The notes below the pieces were generated by a model. It made no database searches, was not told where the DNA came from, and saw nothing but the letters and a program-made list of their open reading frames with translations. The position numbers were made by a program, and so were the translations under genes. This document shows positions 18,879 through 28,445 of a DNA stretch of 64,000 nucleotides, in pieces. Positions within the stretch are counted from its first letter, which is position 1; each line of letters begins with the position of its first letter. Origin of the DNA: an uncultured Paracoccaceae bacterium (lineage in GTDB: Bacteria; Pseudomonadota; Alphaproteobacteria; Rhodobacterales; Rhodobacteraceae); contig CANNFA010000002.1 of NCBI GenBank assembly GCA_947503765.1, positions 616,501 through 680,500 on the forward strand. The letters run 5' to 3'.

Positions 18879-18937
18879 GTCCCGGCCCTGGGCCGGGACT
18901 CCCCCGGGATATTTGTGAACCGAAGAAGCGGTGCGGG
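18879..18937. repeat. Intergenic hairpin plus 32-bp dispersed repeat, copy 1
   Basis: A 10-bp perfect palindrome (gtcccggccc with gggccgggac) is followed by a 32-bp block containing ggatatttg and gaaccgaagaagcggtgcgg. The block recurs with only two mismatches at 43420-43450. The region between the 185-aa protein and proS otherwise shows no gene. Confidence 0.75.
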
Positions 18938-19082
18938 CCGGGGGCGCGGAGATGCGGCGCGTTAACCTTAACGACGTCAAGGGGTTGATGTCGGCGGGAA
19001 GCCTGCCGATTGCGTCCGCTTGCCACGTCCCGGCCTTTCCCCTAGACCGATCCGCGACCGATTTCGCGCCCAAGGAGCCTTC

Positions 19083-20408
19083 ATGCGTCTCTCCCGCTAT
19101 TTCCTTCCCGTGCTCAGGGAAACCCCCGCCGAGGCGCAGATCGCCAGCCACCGGCTGATGCTGCGCGCCGGCATGATCAAGCAGGCTGCCGCCGGCATCT
19201 ATTCGTGGCTGCCGCTGGGCTACCGGGTGCTGCGCAACATCGAGCGGATCGTGCACGAGGAACAGCAGCGCGCGGGGCATATCCCGCTGCTGATGCCGAC
19301 GCTGCAACCGGCCGACCTGTGGCGCGAATCCGGGCGCTATGACGCCTACGGCCCCGAAATGCTGCGGATCCGCGACCGGCACGACCGCGACATGCTGTAC
19401 GGGCCGACCAACGAAGAGCTGATCACCGACATCTTTCGCAGCCATGTCAGCAGCTACAAGGATCTGCCGCTGACACTGTATCACATCCAGTGGAAGTTCC
19501 GCGACGAGGTGCGCCCCCGCTTCGGGGTGATGCGCGGGCGCGAGTTTCTGATGAAGGACGGCTACAATTTCGACCTGACCCGCGAGGACGCGCTGCACGC
19601 CTATAACCGGCACCTGGTCAGCTACCTGCGGACCTATGAACGGATGGGCCTGCAAGCGATCCCGATGCGCGCCGATAGCGGGCCGATCGGCGGCGACGAC
19701 ACGCATGAATTCCTGGTTCTGGCGGAGACCGGCGAGTCGGAGGTATTCTATGACAGCGCCATCACCGACCTGAAATTCGGCAGCCGCGCCATCGACTATG
19801 ACAGCCACGCCGAATGCCGCGCCGTGCTGGAGGAATTCACGTCGCGCTACGCGCGCACCGACGAGACCCACGACCCCGCGCTGTTCGAGCAGATCCCCGA
19901 AGAGCGCCGCCGCGTCGCGCGCGGCATCGAGGTCGGGCAGATCTTCTATTTCGGCACCAAGTATTCCGAACCGATGGGCGCGACCGTGCAGGGGCCGGAC
20001 GGCAAGGCGGTGCCGGTTCACATGGGCAGCCACGGCATCGGCGTGAGCCGTCTTGCCGGCGCGCTGATCGAGGCCAACCACGACGAGCGCGGCATCATCT
20101 GGCCGCGCGAGGTGGCGCCGTTCCATGTCGGCATCGTCAACGTCAAGCAGGGCGACGCGGCCGCCGATGCCGCCTGCGAAGGGCTGGAGGCGGCGCTGGG
20201 CAAGGCCGGGCTCGAGGTGCTGTACGACGACCGCGAGGAACGGGCGGGCGCGAAATTCGCCACGATGGACCTGATCGGCCTGCCGCACCGGATCACGGTC
20301 GGCCCGCGCGGGCTGGACAAGGGGGTGGTGGAACTCACGGATCGCCGCACCGGCGAAAGCGAGGAGATCAAGCCGGAACTGGTGGCGGAACGGCTGACGC
20401 AGGGGTGA
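19083..20408 (+). CDS. proS: Prolyl-tRNA synthetase (short alphaproteobacterial type)
   Basis: A 441-aa class II aminoacyl-tRNA synthetase that charges tRNA-Pro. Motif 1 lies around the [12 protein letters not shown] region. [12 protein letters not shown], motif 2 ([20 protein letters not shown]), the amino-acid pocket region and motif 3 ([13 protein letters not shown]) follow, then the anticodon-binding domain. At about 440 aa it lacks the roughly 180-residue editing insertion of E. coli ProS, as is usual in alphaproteobacteria. The start is the ATG ([15 protein letters not shown]) with an aaggagcc site upstream. Confidence 0.96.
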   Translation: MRLSRYFLPVLRETPAEAQIASHRLMLRAGMIKQAAAGIYSWLPLGYRVLRNIERIVHEEQQRAGHIPLLMPTLQPADLWRESGRYDAYGPEMLRIRDRHDRDMLYGPTNEELITDIFRSHVSSYKDLPLTLYHIQWKFRDEVRPRFGVMRGREFLMKDGYNFDLTREDALHAYNRHLVSYLRTYERMGLQAIPMRADSGPIGGDDTHEFLVLAETGESEVFYDSAITDLKFGSRAIDYDSHAECRAVLEEFTSRYARTDETHDPALFEQIPEERRRVARGIEVGQIFYFGTKYSEPMGATVQGPDGKAVPVHMGSHGIGVSRLAGALIEANHDERGIIWPREVAPFHVGIVNVKQGDAAADAACEGLEAALGKAGLEVLYDDREERAGAKFATMDLIGLPHRITVGPRGLDKGVVELTDRRTGESEEIKPELVAERLTQG

Positions 20409-20491
20409 CGGCGCTGCCCGGCTCAGCGCCGGGCGGAATACGTTGGCGGCCGTGGCGCCTGTCCGGCAGGACAGCGCCCCGACGCGGCGGC

Positions 20492-21280
20492 CTACAGGTT
20501 CTCGGTCTGCGGCATCCCCAGAACGTGGAAGCCCCCGTCGACGCGCACGATTTCCCCGGTCGTGCAGGCGCCGTAATCCGACGCGAGGTAGACGGCCGTG
20601 CCGCCAACCGCCTCAAGCGTGGCATTGGCGCGCAGGGGGGCATTCAGCTCGGTATGCTTGAAGGTCTTGCGCGCCCCGCCGATCGCCGCGCCGGCCAGCG
20701 TCTTCATCGGGCCGGGGGAGATGGCGTTGACGCGGATGCCTTCCGGGCCGAGGTCGTTCGCCAGGTACTTGACCGTCGATTCCAGCGCCGCCTTGGCCAC
20801 GCCCATCACGTTGTAATAGGGCGTCACCCGGCTGGAGCCCTGGTAGGTCATGGTCAGCACCGTGCCGCCATCCTTCATCAGCGCGCGCGAACGGCGGGCC
20901 ACGTCGATCAGCGAATAACAGGAAATCGCCATCGAATTGGTGAAGTTCATCAGCGACGTGTCGATGAACCGCCCGGTCAGTTCCGCCCGGTCGGAATAGG
21001 CGATGGCGTGCACCACGAAGTCGAGGCCGCCCCACCGGTCGCCCAGCTCGGCAAAGGCGGCGTCCATCTTGGCCTCGTTCATCACGTCGCAATCGATCAG
21101 GATGTCGCCGCCCAGCGATTCCACCAATGGCTGCACGCGCTTGGCGAAATTCTCGCCTTGGTAGGTGAACGCCAGATCCGCGCCCTCGGCGGCCATCGCG
21201 CGCGCGATGCCCCAGGCAATGGAGCGTTCGTTCGCGACACCCATGATCAGGCCGCGCTTACCGCGCATCAGGTCAGCCAT
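20492..21280 (-). CDS. fabI: Enoyl-[acyl-carrier-protein] reductase (NADH)
   Basis: A 262-aa FabI that reduces enoyl-ACP in the last step of each fatty acid elongation cycle. Characteristic features are the atypical cofactor loop GVANERSIAWGIA and the Y-x6-K catalytic pair in YYNVMGVAKAALE, plus a C-terminal DGGFHVLGM. It is the last gene of a fabA-fabB-fabI operon, 6 bp after fabB. Confidence 0.96.
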   Translation of the reverse strand: MADLMRGKRGLIMGVANERSIAWGIARAMAAEGADLAFTYQGENFAKRVQPLVESLGGDILIDCDVMNEAKMDAAFAELGDRWGGLDFVVHAIAYSDRAELTGRFIDTSLMNFTNSMAISCYSLIDVARRSRALMKDGGTVLTMTYQGSSRVTPYYNVMGVAKAALESTVKYLANDLGPEGIRVNAISPGPMKTLAGAAIGGARKTFKHTELNAPLRANATLEAVGGTAVYLASDYGACTTGEIVRVDGGFHVLGMPQTENL

Positions 21281-21286
21281 CGTTCG

Positions 21287-22516
21287 TCATCCGTCATATC
21301 TGCCGAGCAGCATCGAGCCGTTGGTGCCACCGAAGCCAAAGGAGTTGGTCATTACCGTATCGAGCCCGGCATTTTCCACCGTTTCGGTGGCAATCTCGGC
21401 CGGGTCCAGCGCGGGATCGAGCGTTTCGACATTGATCGAGGGGGCGATGAAGTCGTCCTTCAGCATCAGCAGGCAGAAGATCGCCTCCAGCGCGCCGGCA
21501 GCACCCTGGGCATGGCCGGTCATCGACTTGGTGGACGACACCGGCGGCGTGGTGCCGGTGCCGAACACGCGGCGCACCGCCTCGATCTCGCCCACGTCGC
21601 CCACCGGGGTCGAGGTGCCGTGCGCGTTGATGTAGCTGACGCGCCGCCCCTCGGGCAGGGTGTTCAGCGCCAGCCGCATCGCCCGTTCGCCGCCCTCGCC
21701 CGAGGGCGCAACCATGTCATGCCCGTCCGAGGTGGCGCCGAAGCCGGTGATCTCGGCATGGATGGTGGCGCCGCGCGCCTTCGCCCGTTCCATGTCTTCC
21801 AGCACGACCATGCCACCGCCACCCGAGATCACGAACCCGTCGCGCCCGGCGTCGAAGGCGCGGCTGGCGCGGGCGGGGGTGTCGTTGTACTTGGACGACA
21901 TCGCGCCCATCGCGTCGAACAGGCAGGACAGGGTCCAGTCCAGTTCCTCGCCGCCGCCGGCGAACATCACGTCCTGCTGGCCCAGCATGATCTGCTGCGC
22001 CGCGATGCCGATGCAGTGCAGCGAGGTCGAGCAGGCCGAGGTGATGGAAAAGTTCATGCCCTTGATCTGGAACGCCGTCGACAGGTTGGCCGAGATCGTG
22101 GACGACATGCATTTGGGCACCGCGAAGGGGCCGATGCGTTTCGGCGCGCCTTTCTCCAGCACGGTCTGGTGCGCGGCGAACATCGCCGAGGTCGACGGCC
22201 CGCCCGATCCGGCAATGATCCCGGTGGCGGGGTTCGACACCTCGTCCGGGGTCAGGCCGGCATCGGCGATGGCCTGGCTCATGGCGATATGGGCATAGGC
22301 CGCGCCCGGTCCCATGAACCGCAGCAGCCGCTTGTCGACATGCGCGGTCACGTCGATGTCGATCGCGCCCTTGACCTGGCTGCGAAAGCCCCGCTCGGTA
22401 TAGTCGGGGGCGGCGACGATGCCGGACCGCCCGGCCTTCAGGCTGGCGGCGACCTCGGCCGCATCGTTGCCGATGGACGAGACGATCCCCATTCCGGTAA
22501 CCGCGACGCGGCGCAT
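21287..22516 (-). CDS. fabB: 3-oxoacyl-ACP synthase I
   Basis: A 409-aa beta-ketoacyl-ACP synthase of the FabB type, needed to elongate the cis-unsaturated intermediates made by FabA. The catalytic triad is visible: Cys in TSACSTSLH, His in [11 protein letters not shown] and His in [11 protein letters not shown]. The start at [10 protein letters not shown] is favoured by an agggagga site 6 bases upstream; a TTG two codons earlier is less likely. It lies between fabA and fabI. Confidence 0.95.
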   Translation of the reverse strand: MRRVAVTGMGIVSSIGNDAAEVAASLKAGRSGIVAAPDYTERGFRSQVKGAIDIDVTAHVDKRLLRFMGPGAAYAHIAMSQAIADAGLTPDEVSNPATGIIAGSGGPSTSAMFAAHQTVLEKGAPKRIGPFAVPKCMSSTISANLSTAFQIKGMNFSITSACSTSLHCIGIAAQQIMLGQQDVMFAGGGEELDWTLSCLFDAMGAMSSKYNDTPARASRAFDAGRDGFVISGGGGMVVLEDMERAKARGATIHAEITGFGATSDGHDMVAPSGEGGERAMRLALNTLPEGRRVSYINAHGTSTPVGDVGEIEAVRRVFGTGTTPPVSSTKSMTGHAQGAAGALEAIFCLLMLKDDFIAPSINVETLDPALDPAEIATETVENAGLDTVMTNSFGFGGTNGSMLLGRYDG

Positions 22517-22539
22517 GCCCAATCCTCCCTGGCCGGTAT

Positions 22540-23055
22540 TCAGGACGTGCCGGCGGCCGACAGGCCGACCTTCATGCCCTTGGTCTCGCAGACCAGCTCA
22601 CCATCCGCCAGGACGCGGCCATCGGCAACACCCATCTTCAGCTTGCGGTCGATGACGCGGGTGAAGTCGATGTGATAGCTGACGATTTTCCGGTCGGGCC
22701 GGACCATGCCGGAGAATTTCACCTCGGACGCGCCCAGCGCAAAGCCCTGGCCCAGCCAGCCGCGCCAGCCCAGGTTGAACCCGGTCAGCTGCCACAGCCC
22801 GTCCAGCATCAGGCAGCCGGGCATCACCTCGTTCCCCGGAAAGTGGCACGGAAAGAACCACAGGTCGGGCGTGATGTCGAGCTCGGCCGCGATGTGGCCC
22901 TTGCCGTGGGCGCCGCCATCGGCCGACACGTCGGTGATCCGGTCCATCATCAGCATGGGCGGTTCGGGAAGCTGCGCGTTTCCGGGGCCGAACAGCTCGC
23001 CGCGGGCGCATTTCAAAAGGTCTTCCTTGTCGAACGACGTCGGATATTCGGACAT
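22540..23055 (-). CDS. fabA: 3-hydroxydecanoyl-ACP dehydratase/isomerase
   Basis: A 171-aa hot-dog-fold FabA that dehydrates 3-hydroxydecanoyl-ACP and isomerises trans-2 to cis-3, the branch point to unsaturated fatty acids. The active site is [19 protein letters not shown], with His71 and Asp85. The start [12 protein letters not shown] is the family start; the longer upstream frame crosses into the irr promoter. It heads fabA-fabB-fabI and is divergent from irr. Confidence 0.96.
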   Translation of the reverse strand: MSEYPTSFDKEDLLKCARGELFGPGNAQLPEPPMLMMDRITDVSADGGAHGKGHIAAELDITPDLWFFPCHFPGNEVMPGCLMLDGLWQLTGFNLGWRGWLGQGFALGASEVKFSGMVRPDRKIVSYHIDFTRVIDRKLKMGVADGRVLADGELVCETKGMKVGLSAAGTS

Positions 23056-23224
23056 TCCCTGGCGGCTCCTGCACTCGCACATCGTGTATCTGGGCGTCTG
23101 TAGCATCGCGCGGCGCGGCCATGCAAGGCGGCGCGGGCCGGTGCGGCGGGCACAATTGCATGAAACCGTTTGAAAACCGGCGCCATCGCGCCCTATATTG
23201 AGACCCGAGCAGGATAGGTCAGTG

Positions 23225-23662
23225 ATGCTGGACAGTACCGACATTCGCCTCAAGCGCGGCGCCGAATGGCTGGGAGGCGCGGGGCTGCGCCCGACGCGGC
23301 AGCGCGTGGCGTTGGCGGCGCTTCTGGTTGGCGACGGCCGCGACCGGCATGTCACCGCCGAAAGCCTGTATGCGGCCAGTTGCGACAGCGAGGACCGCGT
23401 GTCGCTGGCAACGGTGTACAACACGCTGCGCGCCTTCTGCGACGCGGGCCTGATGCGCGAGATCACGGTGGACGGCTCGAAAAGCTATTTCGACACGAAC
23501 ACCTCGAACCATCCGCATTTCTACTGGGAAGACAGCGGCCATCTGAGCGATGCGCCCAGCGAGCAGCTCGATATCTGCCGTCTGCCCGGCGCGCCCGACG
23601 GGGCGGAGATCGCGGCGGTGGACGTGGTGATCCGGCTGCGGCCCGTTCGCGGCCGGGGCTGA
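23225..23662 (+). CDS. irr: Iron response regulator of the Fur family
   Basis: A 145-aa Fur-superfamily regulator of the Irr subgroup. The winged helix starts LRPTRQRVALAALL and continues through SLATVYNTLRAFCDAGLM. The dimerisation domain has SNHPHFYWEDSGHLSD, the haem/metal-binding region of Irr, and it lacks the CxxC zinc sites of true Fur. It senses iron status through haem availability. An aggata site precedes the ATG by about 9 bases. The irr-fabA divergent arrangement recurs in Rhodobacteraceae. Confidence 0.92.
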   Translation: MLDSTDIRLKRGAEWLGGAGLRPTRQRVALAALLVGDGRDRHVTAESLYAASCDSEDRVSLATVYNTLRAFCDAGLMREITVDGSKSYFDTNTSNHPHFYWEDSGHLSDAPSEQLDICRLPGAPDGAEIAAVDVVIRLRPVRGRG

Positions 23663-23788
23663 GCATCCGGCAGGGCGGTTTGCCGTGAGTTTTTCGCCAG
23701 GATGAAGCCACAGGTGCGTGCAAGGACGGCGCGCATTGGGTGCCGCGTTCGGGACGGGCGGCGGCCACCGGCCTTGGCCTGAAACTAT

Positions 23789-23816
23789 GCCGCGCGGCCC
23801 CGGAAGGCCGCGCGGC
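23789..23816. terminator. GC-rich hairpin between convergent irr and sulfotransferase genes
   Basis: A perfect 11-bp stem (gccgcgcggcc with ggccgcgcggc) with a six-base loop lies between two convergent genes. There is no T tract, so termination efficiency is uncertain. Confidence 0.5.
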
Positions 23817-23857
23817 GCTGTCGTCGTACCCATTACGACAGGAGGGGGTGGGGCGTC

Positions 23858-24535
23858 CTATGCCGCCCGTGCATTCCGCTCGGTGCTGTCCGCAGCCTGT
23901 TCTGTGCTCTTGCCGGCCTTCGCCTCTGCGGCCTCGTCGGGGGTGCGAGCCGGTTTCCAGTGGCGCGGTTTCAGGTCGATCTCGGGGCCGACGAACCGTT
24001 TCAGCCGGCGGATCGGCGTCGTGTCGATGTCGAATACCAGCAGACGATCGGGCCGGTCCCGGAAATAATCCTGCACCATCTCGTGGTGGCGGTCGAAATC
24101 GTCGGCCCAGTAATCCAGAACGCCCCTGCGGCCGAGACCCGTCCGGTCCATCGCGTGCTTCAGGTAAAGCCCGTCATTGTGCCGTGCGCGGCTGTGCAGC
24201 CAGGCGGCCTTTTCGCGGGTGTTCAGGATGAACCTGGCATCGGGGTAATCCTGGGCCAGCGTTCCGAACTCGCGGTAATTCTCGATGTTCCAGCCGTGCT
24301 GCGAGAATTCCATGTCGAAGAAGGCGTCGAAATCCTCGAGGCTCTCCAGCGCCGGGCGGCCGGCCGCGATGTTGCGGTGGATCACAAGCTGCACGTTGCG
24401 CCCGGTCACGGCGGGATGCCCGTTCAGGCGCCAGTAGCGGCCCGGCCCGTGCAGCGCCCTGACGCCGCTTTTCAGGAACATCGATTGCAGCGCCGACGCC
24501 GCGCATTTGTTGAAGCCGATCTGAAAGACCTTCAT
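23858..24535 (-). CDS. Sulfotransferase-family protein
   Basis: A 225-aa protein with the sulfotransferase PAPS-binding pattern. The N-terminal strand-loop FQIGFNKCAASALQSMF corresponds to the 5'-phosphosulfate loop. A central RFILNTREKAAWLHSRARH block, followed by His/Asp-rich residues, corresponds to the 3'-phosphate site. Such bacterial proteins modify glycans or small molecules. The C-terminal 25 residues are low-complexity. The neighbouring gene on the same strand is of unknown function, so the acceptor cannot be inferred. Confidence 0.75.
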   Translation of the reverse strand: MKVFQIGFNKCAASALQSMFLKSGVRALHGPGRYWRLNGHPAVTGRNVQLVIHRNIAAGRPALESLEDFDAFFDMEFSQHGWNIENYREFGTLAQDYPDARFILNTREKAAWLHSRARHNDGLYLKHAMDRTGLGRRGVLDYWADDFDRHHEMVQDYFRDRPDRLLVFDIDTTPIRRLKRFVGPEIDLKPRHWKPARTPDEAAEAKAGKSTEQAADSTERNARAA

Positions 24536-24701
24536 GATCCTGCCTGCCCGCCCGTTTTTTCCGGTCTCTTGTTGAGGGAAACGGCTAAGAACCGAATGGG
24601 GCGAGAATGTGGCGGACCGCGCCGATACGGGTTTTCAGGCGGCGGCACTGTGGCGAAAATGTGTCACGCGCGCGCGCCCGGCGCCGGGGGCGCGCCGCCG
24701 C

Positions 24702-25565
24702 TCAGAACCACTGGCCCGGCTCCATCAGCCCGAGGTTCAGAAGCTGGCTGGAATGCCACGAGAACGGCGTCGAATTGTGCCAGCGGAAATCGTGGATCTC
24801 GAAGGCGGAACCGGCATTTCCCCTAAGCGCCTTGGCCGTGCGGAACGAACAGATCGCGGCGGTGATGTTGTGATGCCAGGGGCAGGAATAGGTGTTGTAT
24901 TCCTCGTCCGAGAAGGTGTGGTTGGCACGCAGGCGCAGACCTTTCTTCGCGCGGAACAGCGCGATGCGGTCGATCTTCCGGCTTGCAGGGGGCACATGTT
25001 CCTCGAACCGCCAGCGCAGCCCGCCGAAGAAGTCGAGCTGCCGGTCGCGCGGATTGCCGTCCTCGCCCGTCCGGCCCAGGGCGTAATAGCCCGACTTGTC
25101 GAGATGGGCATCCTCGATGCAGACCGCGTCCGGGAATTCGCCAAGGTCGGCCGCGTAAAGATCGACGACATAGGTCAGCACCGCGTCGCGCCGTTCCTCG
25201 GTGTGAAAGGTCAGCATTTCCGCGACAGATCGCGTTTCGCAGAACGGGTAGAACAGGTATTCCGCGTTGAAGCAGTAATACAGCCAGATGCCCGGCGCCG
25301 CGTCGATGATCCGGTTCACCGTGTCGACGACCGCCCGGCCGCCCGTCTGCGACGTGTGGATGCGGTGCACGCTTTCGGCCAGATCGGGCGGCAGCGTCAG
25401 TTCCTCGGGCGCGAGGACCAGAAGCGACGCGAAATCCAGCCGCTGGTGGTGGCGGATGGTCGATTCGACCTCGACCAGATCTTCGACGAAGATCAGTGCC
25501 ACCGGCCCCTTGGCCAGCGCCGCCTTGCCGTCCCGCAAAAACGCATCCAGCCCCGAATACCGCAT
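24702..25565 (-). CDS. Conserved hypothetical protein
   Basis: A 287-aa soluble protein that I do not recognise firmly. It has alternating strands such as VALIFVEDLVEV and FASLLVLAPEEL, a central aromatic/Cys region (WLYYCFNAEYLFYPFCETRS) and an acidic DLYAADLGEFPDAVCIEDAH segment that could be a nucleotide-sugar or metal site. The C-terminus is rich in His and Trp (YSCPWHHNITAAICSFRTAK). A nucleotide-diphospho-sugar transferase-like fold is a guess. It lies upstream of the sulfotransferase on the same strand and is divergent from miaB. Confidence 0.65.
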   Translation of the reverse strand: MRYSGLDAFLRDGKAALAKGPVALIFVEDLVEVESTIRHHQRLDFASLLVLAPEELTLPPDLAESVHRIHTSQTGGRAVVDTVNRIIDAAPGIWLYYCFNAEYLFYPFCETRSVAEMLTFHTEERRDAVLTYVVDLYAADLGEFPDAVCIEDAHLDKSGYYALGRTGEDGNPRDRQLDFFGGLRWRFEEHVPPASRKIDRIALFRAKKGLRLRANHTFSDEEYNTYSCPWHHNITAAICSFRTAKALRGNAGSAFEIHDFRWHNSTPFSWHSSQLLNLGLMEPGQWF

Positions 25566-25704
25566 GTTGGTGTCCTGTCTGCCCGCCCGTTTATCCGTCG
25601 GCGGTTAACATCCCCCGAATGGCAGCGGGTTTGCAAGAGCGGCGGCGAGGGTGTATTGCCCGCGCCTGACCCGCCCAGATCCGGCACCCGGACGGAGCCC
25701 GCAC

Positions 25705-27042
25705 ATGGCCGATTCCAAGAAACTGTTCATCAAGACCTATGGTTGCCAGATGAACGTCTATGACAGCGAGCGCATGGCCGAGGCGATGGGCGGCGCGGGA
25801 TACGTGCCGACCGACCGGCCGGACGATGCCGACATGATCCTGCTGAATACCTGTCATATCCGCGAAAAGGCCGCCGAAAAGGTCTATTCCGAGCTGGGCC
25901 GCTTCAAGGATCTGAAAGCGGCGCGGCCCGATCTCAGGATCGGTGTCGCCGGCTGCGTCGCCCAGGCCGAGGGCGAGGAGATCATGCGCCGCCAGCCGCT
26001 GGTCGATCTGGTGGTCGGCCCGCAAAGCTATCACCGCCTGCCCGAGCTGGAGGCGAAGGCGCGCGGCGGGCAAAAGGCGCTCGACACCGATTTCCCCGAG
26101 GAGGACAAGTTCGCCCGGCTCAAGGGGCGCGGCAAGGCGCGGCGCGGGCCGACCGCGTTCCTGACCGTGCAGGAAGGCTGCGACAAGTTCTGCGCCTTCT
26201 GCGTGGTGCCCTATACCCGCGGGGCCGAGGCGTCGCGCCCGGCCGCACAGGTGCTGGATGAGGCCCGCGATCTGGTCGGGCGCGGGGTGCGCGAGATCAC
26301 GCTGCTGGGCCAGAACGTCAACGCCTATCACGGCGAAGGCGCGGGTTCTGGCGCGGGCGGGACATGGACGCTTGCGCGGCTGATCCGCGCGCTGGCCGAA
26401 ATCGACGGGCTGGACCGGATCCGCTTTACCACCTCGCACCCGAACGACATGGCGGACGATCTGATCGCGGCGCATGGCGATTGCGAGAAACTGATGCCGT
26501 ACCTGCATCTGCCGGTGCAATCTGGCAGCGACCGGGTGCTCAAGGCGATGAACCGCAAGCATACCGCCGACATGTATATCCGCCTGATCGAGCGCATTCG
26601 CGCCGCGCGGCCGGATATCCTGATATCGGGCGATTTCATCGTCGGCTTTCCCGGCGAGACCGACGCCGATTTCGAGGCCACGATGGCGCTGGTGCGCGAG
26701 GTCCGCTACGGCCAGTGCTATTCGTTCCGCTACTCGGCCCGGCCCGGCACGCCCGCGGCCGAGCGCGCGATGATCGATCCAGAGGTCGCGGCGGACCGTC
26801 TGGCGCGGTTGCAGGCATTGCTGACCGAGCAGCAGCAGCAGATCCAGCGCGCGATGATCGGGCGCGAGGTCGGCGTGCTGTTCGAGCGGGCCGGCCGTCT
26901 GCCGGGGCAGATGGTGGGCAAGTCCGACCATCTGCACGCGGTGCATGTCACCGGCGGCGGCATCGCGGCGGGCGATCTGCGGCGCGTCAGAATCACCGAC
27001 AGCGCCCCGAACTCGCTGGCGGGCGTTCCGGTAGCCGCCTGA
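25705..27042 (+). CDS. miaB: tRNA-2-methylthio-N6-dimethylallyladenosine synthase
   Basis: A 445-aa radical-SAM methylthiotransferase that adds the methylthio group to i6A37 of tRNAs. The N-terminal UPF0004 domain has its three cluster cysteines (Cys14 in TYGCQMN, Cys50 in NTCHIREKA, Cys84 in AGCVAQ). The radical SAM CxxxCxxC is in [10 protein letters not shown] (159, 163, 166), and a TRAM domain closes the C-terminus. The start is the ATG giving [13 protein letters not shown]. Confidence 0.96.
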   Translation: MADSKKLFIKTYGCQMNVYDSERMAEAMGGAGYVPTDRPDDADMILLNTCHIREKAAEKVYSELGRFKDLKAARPDLRIGVAGCVAQAEGEEIMRRQPLVDLVVGPQSYHRLPELEAKARGGQKALDTDFPEEDKFARLKGRGKARRGPTAFLTVQEGCDKFCAFCVVPYTRGAEASRPAAQVLDEARDLVGRGVREITLLGQNVNAYHGEGAGSGAGGTWTLARLIRALAEIDGLDRIRFTTSHPNDMADDLIAAHGDCEKLMPYLHLPVQSGSDRVLKAMNRKHTADMYIRLIERIRAARPDILISGDFIVGFPGETDADFEATMALVREVRYGQCYSFRYSARPGTPAAERAMIDPEVAADRLARLQALLTEQQQQIQRAMIGREVGVLFERAGRLPGQMVGKSDHLHAVHVTGGGIAAGDLRRVRITDSAPNSLAGVPVAA

Positions 27043-27307
27043 TCGCGCTGGAAAGTTATCCCTGCGGCAAGCCCGCAACTGTGGACAATTTCGCGTTCCT
27101 CGCCTGATTTCGGATGTTTAAGCCGATTTTGGGTGGTTCCAACCGTTCTATTGTCAAGGTCTTCCTCGTAAAAACCCACAGGATGTGGACAATTCGCCTT
27201 CACAATACCCGCGAAATTGCTAGGCTTCCCCGGTCAAAGGGAAAATCCGGGCTGCTGCCAGCAACTCGTCCGGACGATCTGCAAGTCAAGTCAGGGGGAC
27301 AGGAAAC

Positions 27308-27880
27308 GTGGCTTACGGCATTTCCAAACTGCTGCGTGCCGGGTTGGCGGGGCTAGCCGCCGCACTCGTCGCGCTGACCGCGGGCGCCGTTTCGGCGCAA
27401 GGGGTCGAACGTACCACAATCGGCGAGGCCTACGTGCCGACGATCTGGGTGGATCCGGACGGATGCGAACACTGGGTCATGGATGACGGCTGGGAAGGCT
27501 ACATGACGCCGCATGTCACGCGCCAAGGCATCCCGGTCTGCCACCGGGGCAATACCTGCGCGGTGATGAACTCGGACATGCTGTTCGCGACGGACAGCCA
27601 CCGGGTGTCGAACCAGGGCAAGGCGTATCTGGCCGACTTCTTCCGCAAGGCGGGGGCCACCAGCTATGTCATCGCCGGCCATACCGACAGCCGGGCGAGC
27701 GATGCGTACAACATGCGCCTGTCGCTGAACCGCGCCAATGCCGTCGCCTCGGTGGCTGCCAGCGTCGGAGCGCGGATCGCGGATGTGCGCGGCTATGGCG
27801 AACGGATGCCGGTCGCCTCCAACCGCAGCGCGGCCGGGATGCAGAAAAACCGCCGCGTCGAAATCATCTGCATCCGCTGA
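27308..27880 (+). CDS. OmpA-family peptidoglycan-binding protein with novel N-terminal motif
   Basis: A 190-aa exported protein with a GTG start and a Sec signal peptide (LAALVALTAGAVSAQ-like). The mature N-terminus carries W-x-DP-x-GC-x-HW-x2-DDG-x-EGY and ends PVC. The C-terminal half is an OmpA domain: IAGHTDSRASDAYNMRLS, RANAV, GYGERMPVASN and KNRRVEI, which binds the diaminopimelate of peptidoglycan. The N-terminal motif recurs in the lipoprotein encoded next. The two genes are 25 bp apart and co-oriented, so they probably act together at the outer membrane or cell wall. Confidence 0.85.
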   Translation: MAYGISKLLRAGLAGLAAALVALTAGAVSAQGVERTTIGEAYVPTIWVDPDGCEHWVMDDGWEGYMTPHVTRQGIPVCHRGNTCAVMNSDMLFATDSHRVSNQGKAYLADFFRKAGATSYVIAGHTDSRASDAYNMRLSLNRANAVASVAASVGARIADVRGYGERMPVASNRSAAGMQKNRRVEIICIR

Positions 27881-27905
27881 GCGGATCGCAAAGGGGGATA
27901 GAGGA

Positions 27906-28205
27906 ATGACCATCATCAAGGGTGCCGCGCTTCTGGCTGCCGCCGCGACGCTGGCCGGCTGCGTGGACAACAAGATCGACAAGACCGTGGATCGCGGTTT
28001 CGACAGCCACCATCTGAGCGACATGCAGGCCGGGATCTGGATCGACCCGACCGGCTGCGATCACTGGATCATCGACGACGGCGCCGAGGGCTACCTGTCG
28101 CAGCGGCTAGACAAGTACGGCAAGCCGGTCTGCTCGGGCGCCGCGCCGCCGAACACGGCGATCGGCCCCTACAAGAAGGGCTCTTCGGTCTCCGACCCGA
28201 TCTGA
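27906..28205 (+). CDS. Small lipoprotein sharing the WxDPxGC motif
   Basis: A 99-aa predicted lipoprotein with lipobox LAGC after a hydrophobic leader (lipidated Cys at 19). Its core, WIDPTGCDHWIIDDGAEGY followed by KPVC, aligns residue by residue with the N-terminal segment of the OmpA-like protein upstream. Two conserved Cys in that segment could form a disulfide. An aggggg-atagagga region supplies the ribosome site. Function is unknown; it may be a partner or paralogous half of the upstream protein. Confidence 0.8.
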   Translation: MTIIKGAALLAAAATLAGCVDNKIDKTVDRGFDSHHLSDMQAGIWIDPTGCDHWIIDDGAEGYLSQRLDKYGKPVCSGAAPPNTAIGPYKKGSSVSDPI

Positions 28206-28236
28206 GCCGTCTCGGCCAGTGCCGTCCTGAACTGGG

Positions 28237-28263
28237 AACCGTCCGGCCTGCCGGGCGGTTTCC
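28237..28263 (+). terminator. Probable terminator after the lipoprotein gene
   Basis: A 10-bp stem (aaccgtccgg with ccgggcggtt, one T:G pair) with loop cctg is followed by a short tcctg tail. It lies 32 bp after the stop. Confidence 0.65.
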
Positions 28264-28445
28264 TGCATGAGAAAGGGCGTTGCGCGCATGGCGGCATCGG
28301 GCCGCACCGCCATCCATTCGGGCCATATATAGCGTGCGCTGCCGGCCTTTCGCGCAATTTGTGTCTTGCGCCACGGGGCGGCGCTTGGCACCCTCGGGCC
28401 AGAAACGGGCCTGCCACGGGCCCCGACCCGGCAACGGAGAGCTAA

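Noticed and set aside
19814-22675. A 953-codon plus-strand frame across proS, fabI and fabB
   Set aside because: It runs out of frame through proS and antisense to fabI and fabB, with no family similarity.
27043-27307. Replication origin
   Set aside because: Two near-DnaA-box sequences alone are not enough. There is no box cluster and no dnaA, hemE or parAB neighbour.
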